Shown here piece by piece: positions 52,257 to 59,111 of a stretch of DNA of 59,111 bases; the stretch's first letter is position 1; every line of letters starts with the position of its first letter. Under the pieces are notes generated by a model. It did no database searches and was not told the origin of the DNA. It saw nothing but the letters and a program-made list of their open reading frames with translations. The DNA comes from Nitrospira sp. (GTDB taxonomy: Bacteria; Nitrospirota; Nitrospiria; Nitrospirales; UBA8639): positions 24,107-83,217 of the forward strand of contig WTGX01000017.1 in assembly GCA_011523385.1 (NCBI GenBank), read 5' to 3'. The position numbers and the translations under genes are program-made.

Positions 52257-52928
52257 ATGGCAGATCCAGCTCCAACCCCTCTTGTACAAATTACTCCCAA
52301 GAGTGCCAAGAAAGACGGCTTTAACCTGGTGACCGAAAACGTCATCGCCGTCAACCTGGAAGACAGGCAGCTTGAAGTCGAGTTGTTGGCCTATGATGGG
52401 AAAACCGTGTTATTGGACGTAGCCGAAGACGCGCTGGAGGATCTCCAGAAAATCAAGCCGGGTGACGGGGCTACCCTCCGCATCGTCGAGGAAGAAGGCA
52501 AGCGGCTGGTCAAGCAGTTTCGGATTCGGGCGAAAGATCCGAACGTCGTCAAAGTCGATGCTGCGTTGATGGATTTGAAGGATTCACACTGGCTCAATCG
52601 CAAATATGCCATTGAGACGTTGGGAGAGCTCAAGTCCGCCGACGCCGTGGATCCCCTCGTCGAGTGTTTGGAAGACGAGGTGGGTGACGTCCGGCATCGG
52701 GCCTATGACGCCTTGATCAAGATCGGGGCGCCATCCGTTTCCAAAGTGATTCCGCTGCTGGTGTCGGAAGAAGATGAATTGCGTCAGTCCGCAACCGAGA
52801 TTCTGCGAAAAATCGGCAAGCCGGCGGTCGAACCCTTGGCTACGGCCCTGGTCGATGCCGAGGGTCCGTTGAAAAAACGGATTACCAAGGTGTTGGACCG
52901 CATGGGGTATAAACCCAAAGAGGCGTGA
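52257..52928 (+). CDS. HEAT-repeat protein 4 of 4, with N-terminal beta domain
   Basis: The 223-residue protein joins an N-terminal beta-rich domain (about 1-95: NVIAVNLEDRQLEVELLAYD, then KPGDGATLRIVEEEGKRLVK) to four or five HEAT units (SHWLNRKYAIETLGELKSAD, VGDVRHRAYDALIKIGAPSV). GAGA-type bases precede the start. The N-terminal part reads like a small barrel that may bind nucleic acid or protein; this is inference. It ends the HEAT operon and faces the convergent ugd gene. Confidence 0.8.
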   Translation: MADPAPTPLVQITPKSAKKDGFNLVTENVIAVNLEDRQLEVELLAYDGKTVLLDVAEDALEDLQKIKPGDGATLRIVEEEGKRLVKQFRIRAKDPNVVKVDAALMDLKDSHWLNRKYAIETLGELKSADAVDPLVECLEDEVGDVRHRAYDALIKIGAPSVSKVIPLLVSEEDELRQSATEILRKIGKPAVEPLATALVDAEGPLKKRITKVLDRMGYKPKEA

Positions 52929-52960
52929 GCCCGTCTGGGCATAGCCCGGCGGCTCAACGG

Positions 52961-54292
52961 TCAGGAGGTTGTGTAGGGGTTCACGCCGGCGGCCGGGCGG
53001 CCCACCGAAACATAGTAGAATCCGCATTCGGCGACCCGTTCGGGGTCGTAGACGTTCCGGAGGTCGATAAACACCGGCACGCGCAGCAGCGATTTCACGT
53101 GCTCCAAATCCAGGTTTCGGAATTGATTCCACTCCGTAGCGAGCACCACGGCATCCGCGCCCGTCATTGCATCATACGCATCCTGACAGCCGATCAGGCC
53201 GGGTAACGCGTTCAGCGCGCCGGCCAATCCTTCCGGGTCATAGGCCCGGATGGCGCAGCCTTCCTTCATCAGGTGTTCCGCGATCATCAACGCGGGCGAA
53301 TCCCGGAGATCATCGGTATTGGGTTTAAAGGACAACCCCAAAAGGGCCAGGGTCTTCCCTTGAACGCCGTTCACCGCGTCACGGATTTTATCGACCATGC
53401 GAGCGCGCTGTTGCTCATTCACGCGTTTGGTCGTGGCTGCCAGCTTCATGGTATATCCGGCCGTTTCTCCAATGTGAACCAGCGCCGCGGTGTCCTTCCC
53501 GAAACAAGAGCCGCCGAACCCGGGTCCGGCGTGCAGGAATTTGGAGCCGATCCGTTTGTCCAGCCCCATGGCTTTGGCCACGGTTTGCACGTTGGCATCC
53601 ACCAGTTCACACAAATTGGCCACTTCGTTGACAAAGGAAATCTTGGTGGCCAGGAACACGTTCGACGCGTATTTGATCACTTCGGCCGTTTGTGCCGTGG
53701 TGACCACGAACGGCGTTTCAATCAGGTACAATGGCCGGTACAAATCCTTCAGGATAGCCGCGGCCTGTTCGCTCTCCACGCCGACGACCACGCGATCCGG
53801 ACGCATGAAATCTTCAATCGCCGACCCCTCGCGGAGAAACTCCGGGTTGGCTGCCACGTCGAAGTTGACGGGTTTGGATTGATGGGCCCTGATGATCTCT
53901 CGCACGCGCGTCGCGGTTCCCACCGGCACCGTCGACTTGGTGGCCACCACCTTGTACCCCGTCATGCGGCTCCCGATGCTCCGGGCCACCTCATCCATGT
54001 AAGACAGATCCGCCGAACCATCCAGGTTTGAGGGCGTGCCGACCGCGATGAAGATCACCAACGCCGTATCCACGGCTTGATTCAAGTCGGTGGTAAAGGT
54101 GAGCCGGCCGGATTGGAGGCCTTTGGTCACCAATGCGGCCAAGCCGGGTTCATAAAACGGCACCTCACCCCGCTCCAGTTGTTGAACGCGCTTGGCATCC
54201 ACGTCCATGCACGTCACATTGAGTCCAAATTCCGCAAAGCACGCGCCGGTGACGAGTCCCACGTATCCCGTTCCGAGAACACTAATATGCAT
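52961..54292 (-). CDS. ugd: UDP-glucose 6-dehydrogenase
   Basis: The ATG at 54292 is preceded by AAGAGG. The 443-residue enzyme has the NAD-binding start ISVLGTGYVGLVTGACFAEF and the FYEPGLAALV motif. It has the VPVGTATRVREI strand, the catalytic cysteine in FGGSCFGKDTAAL, and the C-terminal LGLSFKPNTDDLRDSPALMI. It oxidises UDP-glucose to UDP-glucuronate for exopolysaccharide or cell-envelope sugars. No glycosyltransferase is adjacent, so it is probably a stand-alone housekeeping copy. Confidence 0.95.
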   Translation of the reverse strand: MHISVLGTGYVGLVTGACFAEFGLNVTCMDVDAKRVQQLERGEVPFYEPGLAALVTKGLQSGRLTFTTDLNQAVDTALVIFIAVGTPSNLDGSADLSYMDEVARSIGSRMTGYKVVATKSTVPVGTATRVREIIRAHQSKPVNFDVAANPEFLREGSAIEDFMRPDRVVVGVESEQAAAILKDLYRPLYLIETPFVVTTAQTAEVIKYASNVFLATKISFVNEVANLCELVDANVQTVAKAMGLDKRIGSKFLHAGPGFGGSCFGKDTAALVHIGETAGYTMKLAATTKRVNEQQRARMVDKIRDAVNGVQGKTLALLGLSFKPNTDDLRDSPALMIAEHLMKEGCAIRAYDPEGLAGALNALPGLIGCQDAYDAMTGADAVVLATEWNQFRNLDLEHVKSLLRVPVFIDLRNVYDPERVAECGFYYVSVGRPAAGVNPYTTS

Positions 54293-54405
54293 CACAACCT
54301 CTTGGATGAGAAATCATGTACATGTGAATTTTTGTGGATGATCGACCATCTGTCAACGATCCAGTACAGAGTATCACAACTTGAGGGAAAATGAATGGCG
54401 TCATT

Positions 54406-54571
54406 CGGGACGGCATCCTTCGACAAGCTCAGGACGGCACCCTTCGGCTTCGCTTCCTTCGACTTCGCTTCCGCTACGCTCAGGACAGGCAGGGCAGGCT
54501 CAGGCCGTCCCCTACAATGACAACGATGCCGTGAACATGATTGAGTAGGGACAACCCCCCGTGGTTGTCCA
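54406..54571. repeat. Dispersed composite repeat, copy 2
   Basis: Modules at 54406-54435 and 54547-54571 are exact reverse complements of those at 2050-2079 and 1983-2007. Between them lie shorter TTCGACTTCGCTTCC and CTACGCTCAGGACAGG elements of the same flavour. The 360-base gap 54296-54656 contains only this repeat and the region before the tRNA. Confidence 0.75.
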
Positions 54572-54656
54572 TCGATATTGCCCTTACGGCTAACCGGGTT
54601 TTCTTGACAGGGTAGCAGGGGCGAACTAGAATCAAAATCGAACGTCCTTCCCAAGA

Positions 54657-54731
54657 GCGGGAATAGCTCAGTGGTAGAGCATCGCCTTGCCAAGGCGAGG
54701 GTCGGGGGTTCAAATCCCCTTTCCCGCTCCA
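54657..54731 (+). tRNA. tRNA-Gly (GCC)
   Basis: The acceptor arms GCGGGAA and TTCCCGC pair fully, with T as discriminator base and an encoded CCA. The D arm is AGCTCAGTGGTAGAGC, the anticodon arm TCGCC-TTGCCAA-GGCGA with anticodon GCC, and the T arm GGGGG-TTCAAAT-CCCC. All parts are canonical. Confidence 0.97.
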
Positions 54732-54750
54732 ATCTTCAGCGCCATGAGAG

Positions 54751-55110
54751 TCATGCGGCATACGGCTGAATTTCTCGTTCGATTCTACGGCGAACCGTGC
54801 GTTCGGCGACGTTAAGATCATAGCGGGTCTGCAGATTGACCCAGAACTCCGGTGTCGTCCCGAAATAGCGCCCGAGGCGTAGCGCGGTGTCGGTTGTGAT
54901 GGCGCGGCGTCCGATCACGATATCGTTCAACCGCGGGCGTGAAACCTTGAGCGCCTTGGCAAGCCGATACACGCTGAGATCCATTGGAGTCAGAAACTCA
55001 TCACGTAGTATCTCACCGGGATGCATCGGCGGTAGTCGCCGTCCTGATGTTACGTCCGAGAAATCAATCTTTCGCCGGTCGATGTCCTTCCGCTGAATGG
55101 ACATGGTCAC
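54751..55110 (-). CDS. higA: HigA-family antitoxin
   Basis: The 119-residue protein has an N-terminal arm and then the HigA XRE helix-turn-helix: PMHPGEILRDEFLTPMDLSV, YRLAKALKVSRPRLNDIVIG, RRAITTDTALRLGRYFGTTP and EFWVNLQTRYDL. These are diagnostic. It neutralises HigB and represses the operon. It starts 9 bases after the toxin stop, in the toxin-first order typical of higBA. It sits directly behind tRNA-Gly, a common insertion site, although no integrase or direct repeat was found. Confidence 0.92.
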   Translation of the reverse strand: MTMSIQRKDIDRRKIDFSDVTSGRRLPPMHPGEILRDEFLTPMDLSVYRLAKALKVSRPRLNDIVIGRRAITTDTALRLGRYFGTTPEFWVNLQTRYDLNVAERTVRRRIEREIQPYAA

Positions 55111-55119
55111 TTCGCCTCC

Positions 55120-55401
55120 TCAATGGTAATCAACGATCTCGACATGCCAAGCTTCACCGTTTCGCCAAACGAAACAAACGCGCCACTGTTTGTTGATGCG
55201 AATACTGTATTGCCCTTGGCGCTCTCCCTTCAAGGCTTCCAGCCGATTACCGGGCGGTATGCGCAGGTCGTCCAATCGGGCAGCTGCCTCAATTATCAGG
55301 AGCTTCGTCCGTGCATGCCGCTGGACCTTCATGGGCAGGTCGCGAACAGCCAGACCGACGAAGATGGCTGCCGTGCGTTTGTCGGCAAAGCTCTTGATCA
55401 C
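55120..55401 (-). CDS. higB: HigB-family toxin
   Basis: The 93-residue protein matches HigB/RelE: MIKSFADKRTAAIFVGLAVR, RKL-type helix ARTKLLIIEAAARLDDLRIP, PGNRLEALKGERQGQYSIRI and NKQWRVCFVWRNGEAWHVEI, ending in VDYH. It would cut mRNA on the ribosome. Length and motifs look intact, so the module is probably active. Confidence 0.92.
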   Translation of the reverse strand: MIKSFADKRTAAIFVGLAVRDLPMKVQRHARTKLLIIEAAARLDDLRIPPGNRLEALKGERQGQYSIRINKQWRVCFVWRNGEAWHVEIVDYH

Positions 55402-55443
55402 GACTGATCGTAACGATTAACGGTACGCTCGGTCAAGTGCGCA

Positions 55444-56826
55444 TCACACGCCCGGCACCCGTTCCGGGACGAGCACGAGATGCCAGGGAGGGACTTCTTC
55501 GCTCATGTGGCGAAATTGTCGGGCGGTGCTCCCGGCAGGCATACCGGGAAAGACGGCGCCCCGGCGGATTTCCACATAACGGAAACGACAGGTGCCGGGG
55601 TTGCGTTCTCGAAGAGTCGTACTAGCGGGAAGATTCTGTCGAAGCGGGGTGACATCCGACAGGTGACAGCGCTCTCCGACTTTTAACGAAGATAGGTCTT
55701 GATGAACCTGCCCGAAGATCTCCGGGAGAACGTCCGGGGTGAAGACGACGTCCGGGGGACGCATGCCGGGATCTTCAACCAGTTGAGCCAGGATTTCCCA
55801 AAACACTTCGTCATCAACGGCAGCGAACACACAGAGGGCTCCGCGACGGGCCGCCAGGTTCAACAGCGCCAACGGACCTTGAACCACGAATTTCCAGGCC
55901 GGAAACGTCAAGCGCCTTCCCCGATGCATGACCTCCAGGGCCTCTTCGCCGCGAATGCGAACCGTCCGGGATTCGCCTTTGGTTTTGGTGAGGTGCGAGT
56001 GGATGGTGGCCGGCGATAACCGCGTGGGCTCATAGGCAAAGGTCGGTGTGGCCGGCGCGTGGCAGGTCACCATGGTGTAGTGAGCCAGCAGGTGAGGTCG
56101 CGACGAAAGATCCGTCATATCCACCCCGCCCCAAAACCGGAAATGCAGAGTGTCCGGAGCATCGCAGGTAAATCGCCGAAGGCGCTCCGGGCTGGCGTGG
56201 TACGCACCCCCCAATTGTGATCCTGGTTGCAGGCGATCCACGGCATGAAGCGTGAGCGCTTTCCCATTTTGTTTCAATGCAGGAAAATAGTGATCGAGTA
56301 ATTCTTCCTCAAACGACAAATCTCCTGCGCCCAAATCGAGCAAAGACGGCTCCTCCACCTGAAGAAGAAAATCATAGGGCGATGGGTTCTGTTGCACGAA
56401 GGCTTCCACGTCATGAGGATCGGGCTCGCACGACGGGGGCGCTTCTTCCCGGACGAGCGCAAAGTACACACACAGTGATCGAATCGCCTTGGTGGGAGGG
56501 AGGCCCGTTAATTCCTTGAGCCGGGCAGGGTCGATTCGGCTCGCTGAGGCAGAGTTCGTCCCGAGGCCGGCAACCAACCCTTCCCGAAGCATGCCGGGCA
56601 ACGGGCTGTGTTGGATGCGTTCCACCAGCCGATCCAGGGTGTGCGAAAGTCGGGAACGATGAACCAGTTTCCGGGCAGACTCCCAGGCAACGGGGTCCAC
56701 AGTTTTGCTTTCCTTCAGGAGCCGGCGAAGTTGATCAGGATTTTGTGGCGTTGCCGGGCCAGTTGCCGGCATGGAAGGTGGGCTCGACACGGAGGAAGCG
56801 TAGCCTTCGATTTCGTCACACGTCAA
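55444..56826 (-). CDS. Hypothetical protein with SAM-binding-like motif
   Basis: The 460-residue protein has no clear family. Helical segments at the start (LRRLLKESKTVDPVAWESAR, LSHTLDRLVERIQHSPLPGM) precede PSLLDLGAGDLSFEEELLDH near residue 165, which resembles methyltransferase motif I (hhDhGaGxG). TLHAVDRLQPGS follows at the place of the motif II acidic residue. Other methyltransferase motifs are weak. Near the C-terminus is PPWHLVLVPERVPGV. It is divergent from the ChaN gene with about 50 bases between. It may be a distant methyltransferase-fold protein; the substrate is unknown. Confidence 0.55.
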   Translation of the reverse strand: MTCDEIEGYASSVSSPPSMPATGPATPQNPDQLRRLLKESKTVDPVAWESARKLVHRSRLSHTLDRLVERIQHSPLPGMLREGLVAGLGTNSASASRIDPARLKELTGLPPTKAIRSLCVYFALVREEAPPSCEPDPHDVEAFVQQNPSPYDFLLQVEEPSLLDLGAGDLSFEEELLDHYFPALKQNGKALTLHAVDRLQPGSQLGGAYHASPERLRRFTCDAPDTLHFRFWGGVDMTDLSSRPHLLAHYTMVTCHAPATPTFAYEPTRLSPATIHSHLTKTKGESRTVRIRGEEALEVMHRGRRLTFPAWKFVVQGPLALLNLAARRGALCVFAAVDDEVFWEILAQLVEDPGMRPPDVVFTPDVLPEIFGQVHQDLSSLKVGERCHLSDVTPLRQNLPASTTLRERNPGTCRFRYVEIRRGAVFPGMPAGSTARQFRHMSEEVPPWHLVLVPERVPGV

Positions 56827-56875
56827 GATTTGCCGGGAGCAATAAGTTGCGGTGGCATAGCCCCTATGCTACACC

Positions 56876-57880
56876 ATGTTCATGCCGCAATCCGTCACTT
56901 ACCGTCCAGTCGGCACGTTGGCGTTCGTAGGGCTAGCCTGTGGGGTTCTGTTGGCCACGATTGCCTCTGCCACGGTCCCTTCCCCCGGCGATTATCGGGT
57001 CGGCCAAATCATTGAGCCCAAAGAAAACACCACCCTTTCAGATCCGGAATTCCGCGCCATTCTCCAATCGGCTGATATCATCTATATCGGCGAAGCCCAT
57101 TACACGCCTTCTCACGTCGTTGCCGCGCTGCAGGTGCTCCAAAGCGTGCTCGGCGGAGGCCGGAAACCGGTCCTGGGCATGGAGATGTTCAGTTGGGACG
57201 GGCAATCCGGGCTTGATCGTTACCTTGAGGGAACGGTGACGTCGCCGGAGGATTTCTTAGCCGAATCCCAATGGAAGAACAACTGGGGCGGAAAATACGC
57301 TGATTACTCGCCACTCGTCGATTTTGCGAAAACGCATGGTCTCACGTTGCTGGGCCTGAATCCGCCTCGTCCGCTTGTCAGGAACGTGGCGAAACAGGGA
57401 CTCGCGGCTCTCGGCAATGATCCGCAGGCGCAACGCCTGCCTTCGGCACTGACCGGGGGGTGGACCATTCCCGTGCCGTTCCCCGCCGACGATCCTGAGT
57501 ATCGACGAGTCATTTATGAGCAAATTGAGCAATGTCATGCAGGATTGTCGCCGGAGGTCTATGAGAAAATCTATGAAGCGTCCGTCTTTCGGGATGAAGG
57601 CATGGCGTCCGTGATTGCAAGCACGGTCAAGTCTGATGCGCCTGAACCAACGATCTTCGTCAGTTACACCGGCGCCGGGCATATCCAATACGGGCTTCCG
57701 ATTCCCAAGCGGGTGCAGCGACAGTTGGGTGTGCTGGCGAATGACGTGACGGTGTATCTCCACGCACTGGACCCCGAACACCCGGAAGACGTCGATCGTT
57801 TGCTCGACGAACGCATTGCGGATTACGTGTGGCTGACGGCCTTAGGCCCCCGGGGAAGGCAACCCCGGTGCGGGGAATAG
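56876..57880 (+). CDS. ChaN-like iron/heme-uptake-associated protein
   Basis: The 334-residue protein has a signal-like N-terminus (LAFVGLACGVLLATIASATV) and a ChaN core: SADIIYIGEAHYTPSHVVAA, KPVLGMEMFSWDGQSGLDRY, then YSPLVDFAKTHGLTLLGLNP and TIFVSYTGAGHIQYGLPIPK. The GE-x-H and GHxxYG motifs match the ChaN heme-binding-protein family, found in the periplasm or outer membrane. In Campylobacter, ChaN is a heme-binding lipoprotein linked to iron uptake. The signal sequence has no lipobox, so it may be soluble and periplasmic. Confidence 0.8.
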   Translation: MFMPQSVTYRPVGTLAFVGLACGVLLATIASATVPSPGDYRVGQIIEPKENTTLSDPEFRAILQSADIIYIGEAHYTPSHVVAALQVLQSVLGGGRKPVLGMEMFSWDGQSGLDRYLEGTVTSPEDFLAESQWKNNWGGKYADYSPLVDFAKTHGLTLLGLNPPRPLVRNVAKQGLAALGNDPQAQRLPSALTGGWTIPVPFPADDPEYRRVIYEQIEQCHAGLSPEVYEKIYEASVFRDEGMASVIASTVKSDAPEPTIFVSYTGAGHIQYGLPIPKRVQRQLGVLANDVTVYLHALDPEHPEDVDRLLDERIADYVWLTALGPRGRQPRCGE

Positions 57881-57948
57881 GAACGTACCGTGCTCCCTAA
57901 GAAACGGTTTCCAAACAAATATCGTCTTCACGAACAAGGAGGAAAAGC

Positions 57949-57984
57949 ATGGGAGATCCGGTCAAAATTGCGCAACAAGAATAG
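57949..57984 (+). CDS. Eleven-residue mini-ORF with strong ribosome site
   Basis: An AAGGAGG lies 6 bases before the ATG of a short frame encoding MGDPVKIAQQE and a TAG stop. A ribosome site this good is unusual for so short a frame. It could be a regulatory leader peptide for the small membrane protein that follows, or the start of a gene lost by deletion. Confidence 0.35.
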   Translation: MGDPVKIAQQE

Positions 57985-57986
57985 CA

Positions 57987-58016
57987 TTGCCTTTCCTTGC
58001 AGAGTTTCTATATAAT
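57987..58016 (+). promoter_or_regulatory. Promoter of the 57-residue membrane-protein gene
   Basis: TTGCCT (57987-57992) and a perfect TATAAT (58011-58016) are 18 bases apart. The start codon of the small gene follows about 55 bases downstream. This is the best sigma70-like -10 box noticed in the window. Confidence 0.6.
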
Positions 58017-58070
58017 TTCGTGCTTCCGGACTCGAATTAAGTTCTTCTGCTTGCCAAGGAGGATGAGACA

Positions 58071-58244
58071 ATGAAGAAGACCATACAGGGGATTCTTGGT
58101 GCGGCTTTGCTGGTTGGGGGAGCCACGCCCGTTTTCGCCAATGAACCGGGTGGCGGATATGAAGGTATCACCGCCATGTACTATTCGATGATCGTCCTGG
58201 TTCTGGTCTATGGTGCGTGGGATATTTTCTTTAAAAAGGACTAA
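58071..58244 (+). CDS. Small membrane protein of 57 residues
   Basis: The ATG at 58071 follows AAGGAGG at about 8 bases. A signal peptide (MKKTIQGILGAALLVGGATP, VFA) precedes a Gly-rich GGGYEG turn and one membrane helix (YYSMIVLVLVYGAWDIFF), ending FKKD. The helix topology with a lysine-rich end suggests it lies in the inner membrane with its C-terminus in the cytoplasm. Similar small proteins assist respiratory complexes, but the family is not recognised. The strong promoter and ribosome site indicate high expression. Confidence 0.75.
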   Translation: MKKTIQGILGAALLVGGATPVFANEPGGGYEGITAMYYSMIVLVLVYGAWDIFFKKD

Positions 58245-58299
58245 AGCGTCTTCAAACGAGGCCTCCTTTCAGGCCCCTACTTTATTAGTGGAGCGAAAA

Positions 58300-58316
58300 A
58301 ACTCCTCATAGGAGTT
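58300..58316. terminator. Short hairpin after the small membrane-protein gene
   Basis: AACTCCT and AGGAGTT pair perfectly across CAT, and CTATTCT follows. It is a weak intrinsic-terminator candidate. The 340 bases 58245-58585 otherwise hold no gene that I can support. Confidence 0.4.
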
Positions 58317-58585
58317 CTATTCTCACCCACCGTCATCGGCCGGAACATCCGCCGTCTCAAAGGATGGGAGTTTTTGCGGTTTTTGAGCGAGACGACAGAG
58401 CCGTAACCTCCAAGCGTATTTCGCGATTTCTTCCCAGCAACAGAGGTAACAAAACGCAGCGTGTTTTGTAGATATGCTGCAGCACTCTTCACGCATTGCG
58501 CGTCAGCGTCGGCAACCGTTGACCCGCTTGATTACATTGCAATCGTTTCGTGGGTTCGAAGGGAAGCTTAAGGGAGGGCATGATC

Positions 58586-58828
58586 ATGGCGAGCATCACG
58601 ATCCGCAATCTCGACGAAGACGTGAAAGCCCAACTTCGCATGCGGGCTGCCGGAAACGGCCGCTCTATAGAAGAGGAAGCACGGCTGATTCTGCGCGAGG
58701 CGGTTAGCCGCAAGACCGGTCCCGAGAATCTCGCGAGCGCTATCCGCGCCCGGTTTGTGCCCTTAGGTGGCGTGGAACTGGAACTGCCACCACGCGAGCC
58801 AGCACGTGAGCCGCCCAAGTTCGAGTGA
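58586..58828 (+). CDS. FitA/VapB-type ribbon-helix-helix antitoxin
   Basis: The ATG at 58586 has GGAGG 8 bases upstream. The 80-residue protein begins MASITIRNLDEDVKAQLRMR (ribbon-helix-helix), then SIEEEARLILREAVSRKTGP, the FitA/plasmid-stability pattern. The C-terminal tail (LELPPREPAREPPKFE) would fill the toxin site. The toxin gene follows after 10 bases. Confidence 0.88.
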   Translation: MASITIRNLDEDVKAQLRMRAAGNGRSIEEEARLILREAVSRKTGPENLASAIRARFVPLGGVELELPPREPAREPPKFE

Positions 58829-58838
58829 AGTGCCTGGC

Positions 58839-59111
58839 ATGGTTGTGCTCGACACCACCGTTGTATCCGAGTTGATGCGTTTGTTGCCAGATCCGGCCGT
58901 CGAGGCTTGGGTCGCGGGACGCCCAGCGACGAGTCTATTCTTTTCTGCAATCGGCGAAGCAGAACTGCGCTACGGCGTTGCCAGCGGGCCGGCGTCGGGA
59001 CAGGCTTGTCGCTGAGATCGAAGCGATGCTGCGCGACGACTTCGAGGGCAGGGTGCTCCCATTCGACAGTGACGCAGCGCGTTTCTATGCGCAGGTTGCT
59101 GCCTACCGCCG
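58839..59111 (+). pseudogene. FitB/VapC-type PIN-domain toxin, frameshifted and cut by the window edge
   Basis: The frame begins MVVLDTTVVSELMRLLPDPA (PIN motif with the first catalytic Asp) and continues FFSAIGEAELRYGVASG. It then leaves frame near 58984-58990 and stops at 59015. In another frame the usual continuation appears: GRRRDRLVAEIEAMLRDDFE, then VLPFDSDAARFYAQVAAYR, with the downstream Asp. The lost part covers a few residues (about LLP). Either a small deletion has inactivated the toxin or this is a sequencing error. The gene is also incomplete because the window ends. Confidence 0.75.

Noticed and set aside
58277..58492. A 71-residue minus-strand frame upstream of the FitA-like gene
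   Set aside because: Basic, no ribosome site or recognised motif, and it covers a hairpin region; kept out as probably spurious.

Overview
The window is about 59 kb of a GC-rich Gram-negative chromosome. It carries a TonB receptor, lipoproteins, an outer-membrane porin, ribosomal protein S21, transhydrogenase and a tRNA. Several features suggest a Nitrospirota/Nitrospira-like organism, possibly from a saline habitat: abundant HEAT-repeat proteins, NHLP/TOMM natural-product genes, a fused glycine-betaine-type methyltransferase and dispersed GC-rich intergenic repeats. This placement is inference; no 16S or other decisive marker is present.

Layout. 1-6.7 kb: edge-truncated TonB-dependent receptor with a His/Asp repeat loop, a HemD-like protein, a lipoprotein, a VOC protein and a metallo-beta-lactamase-fold protein with an RRE/PqqD-like N-terminal domain. 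6.8-8.5 kb: a small AT-richer patch with a two-gene unknown pair and a frameshifted AIPR (abortive infection) remnant. 8.7-9.9 kb: RicT/PSP1 and DsrE-like proteins. 9.9-31.1 kb: the main accessory region, a RiPP cluster. Plus strand: FAD oxidoreductase, AlkB-like hydroxylase fused to a GlnE-like domain, CFA-synthase remnant, fused ThiF-like/YcaO cyclodehydratase, and two paralogous unknown proteins flanking an MpaB-family oxygenase. Minus strand: HlyD-type protein, C39-peptidase ABC exporter, NHLM ABC protein, the precursor peptide, an RND exporter and two duplicated methyltransferases. The two arms converge near 20.3 kb.

31.4-42.2 kb: nth, rpsU, pntA1-pntA2-pntB, a hydrolase-like protein, a ParE-type toxin-antitoxin pair, a degenerate alkaline-phosphatase-fold protein, a HEAT protein and a fused GSMT-SDMT methyltransferase. 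42.6-49.1 kb: porin and a four-gene PotABCD-like ABC importer. 49.3-52.9 kb: four consecutive HEAT-repeat genes. 53-59.1 kb: ugd, tRNA-Gly(GCC), HigBA, an unknown protein, a ChaN-like protein, two short ORFs, and a FitAB/VapBC-like pair whose toxin is frameshifted and runs off the edge.

The most unusual system is the RiPP cluster. Its precursor (24734-25003) has a full nitrile-hydratase-type leader but appears to end in a four-residue core, Arg-Cys-Cys-Cys, after an Ala-Ala-Gly junction. YcaO would cyclise these cysteines, the C39 exporter would remove the leader, and the oxygenases, FAD enzyme and methyltransferases could tailor a very small product. The precursor has its own strong ribosome site, a plausible promoter, a perfect palindrome at the expected transcription start, and a hairpin directly after it.
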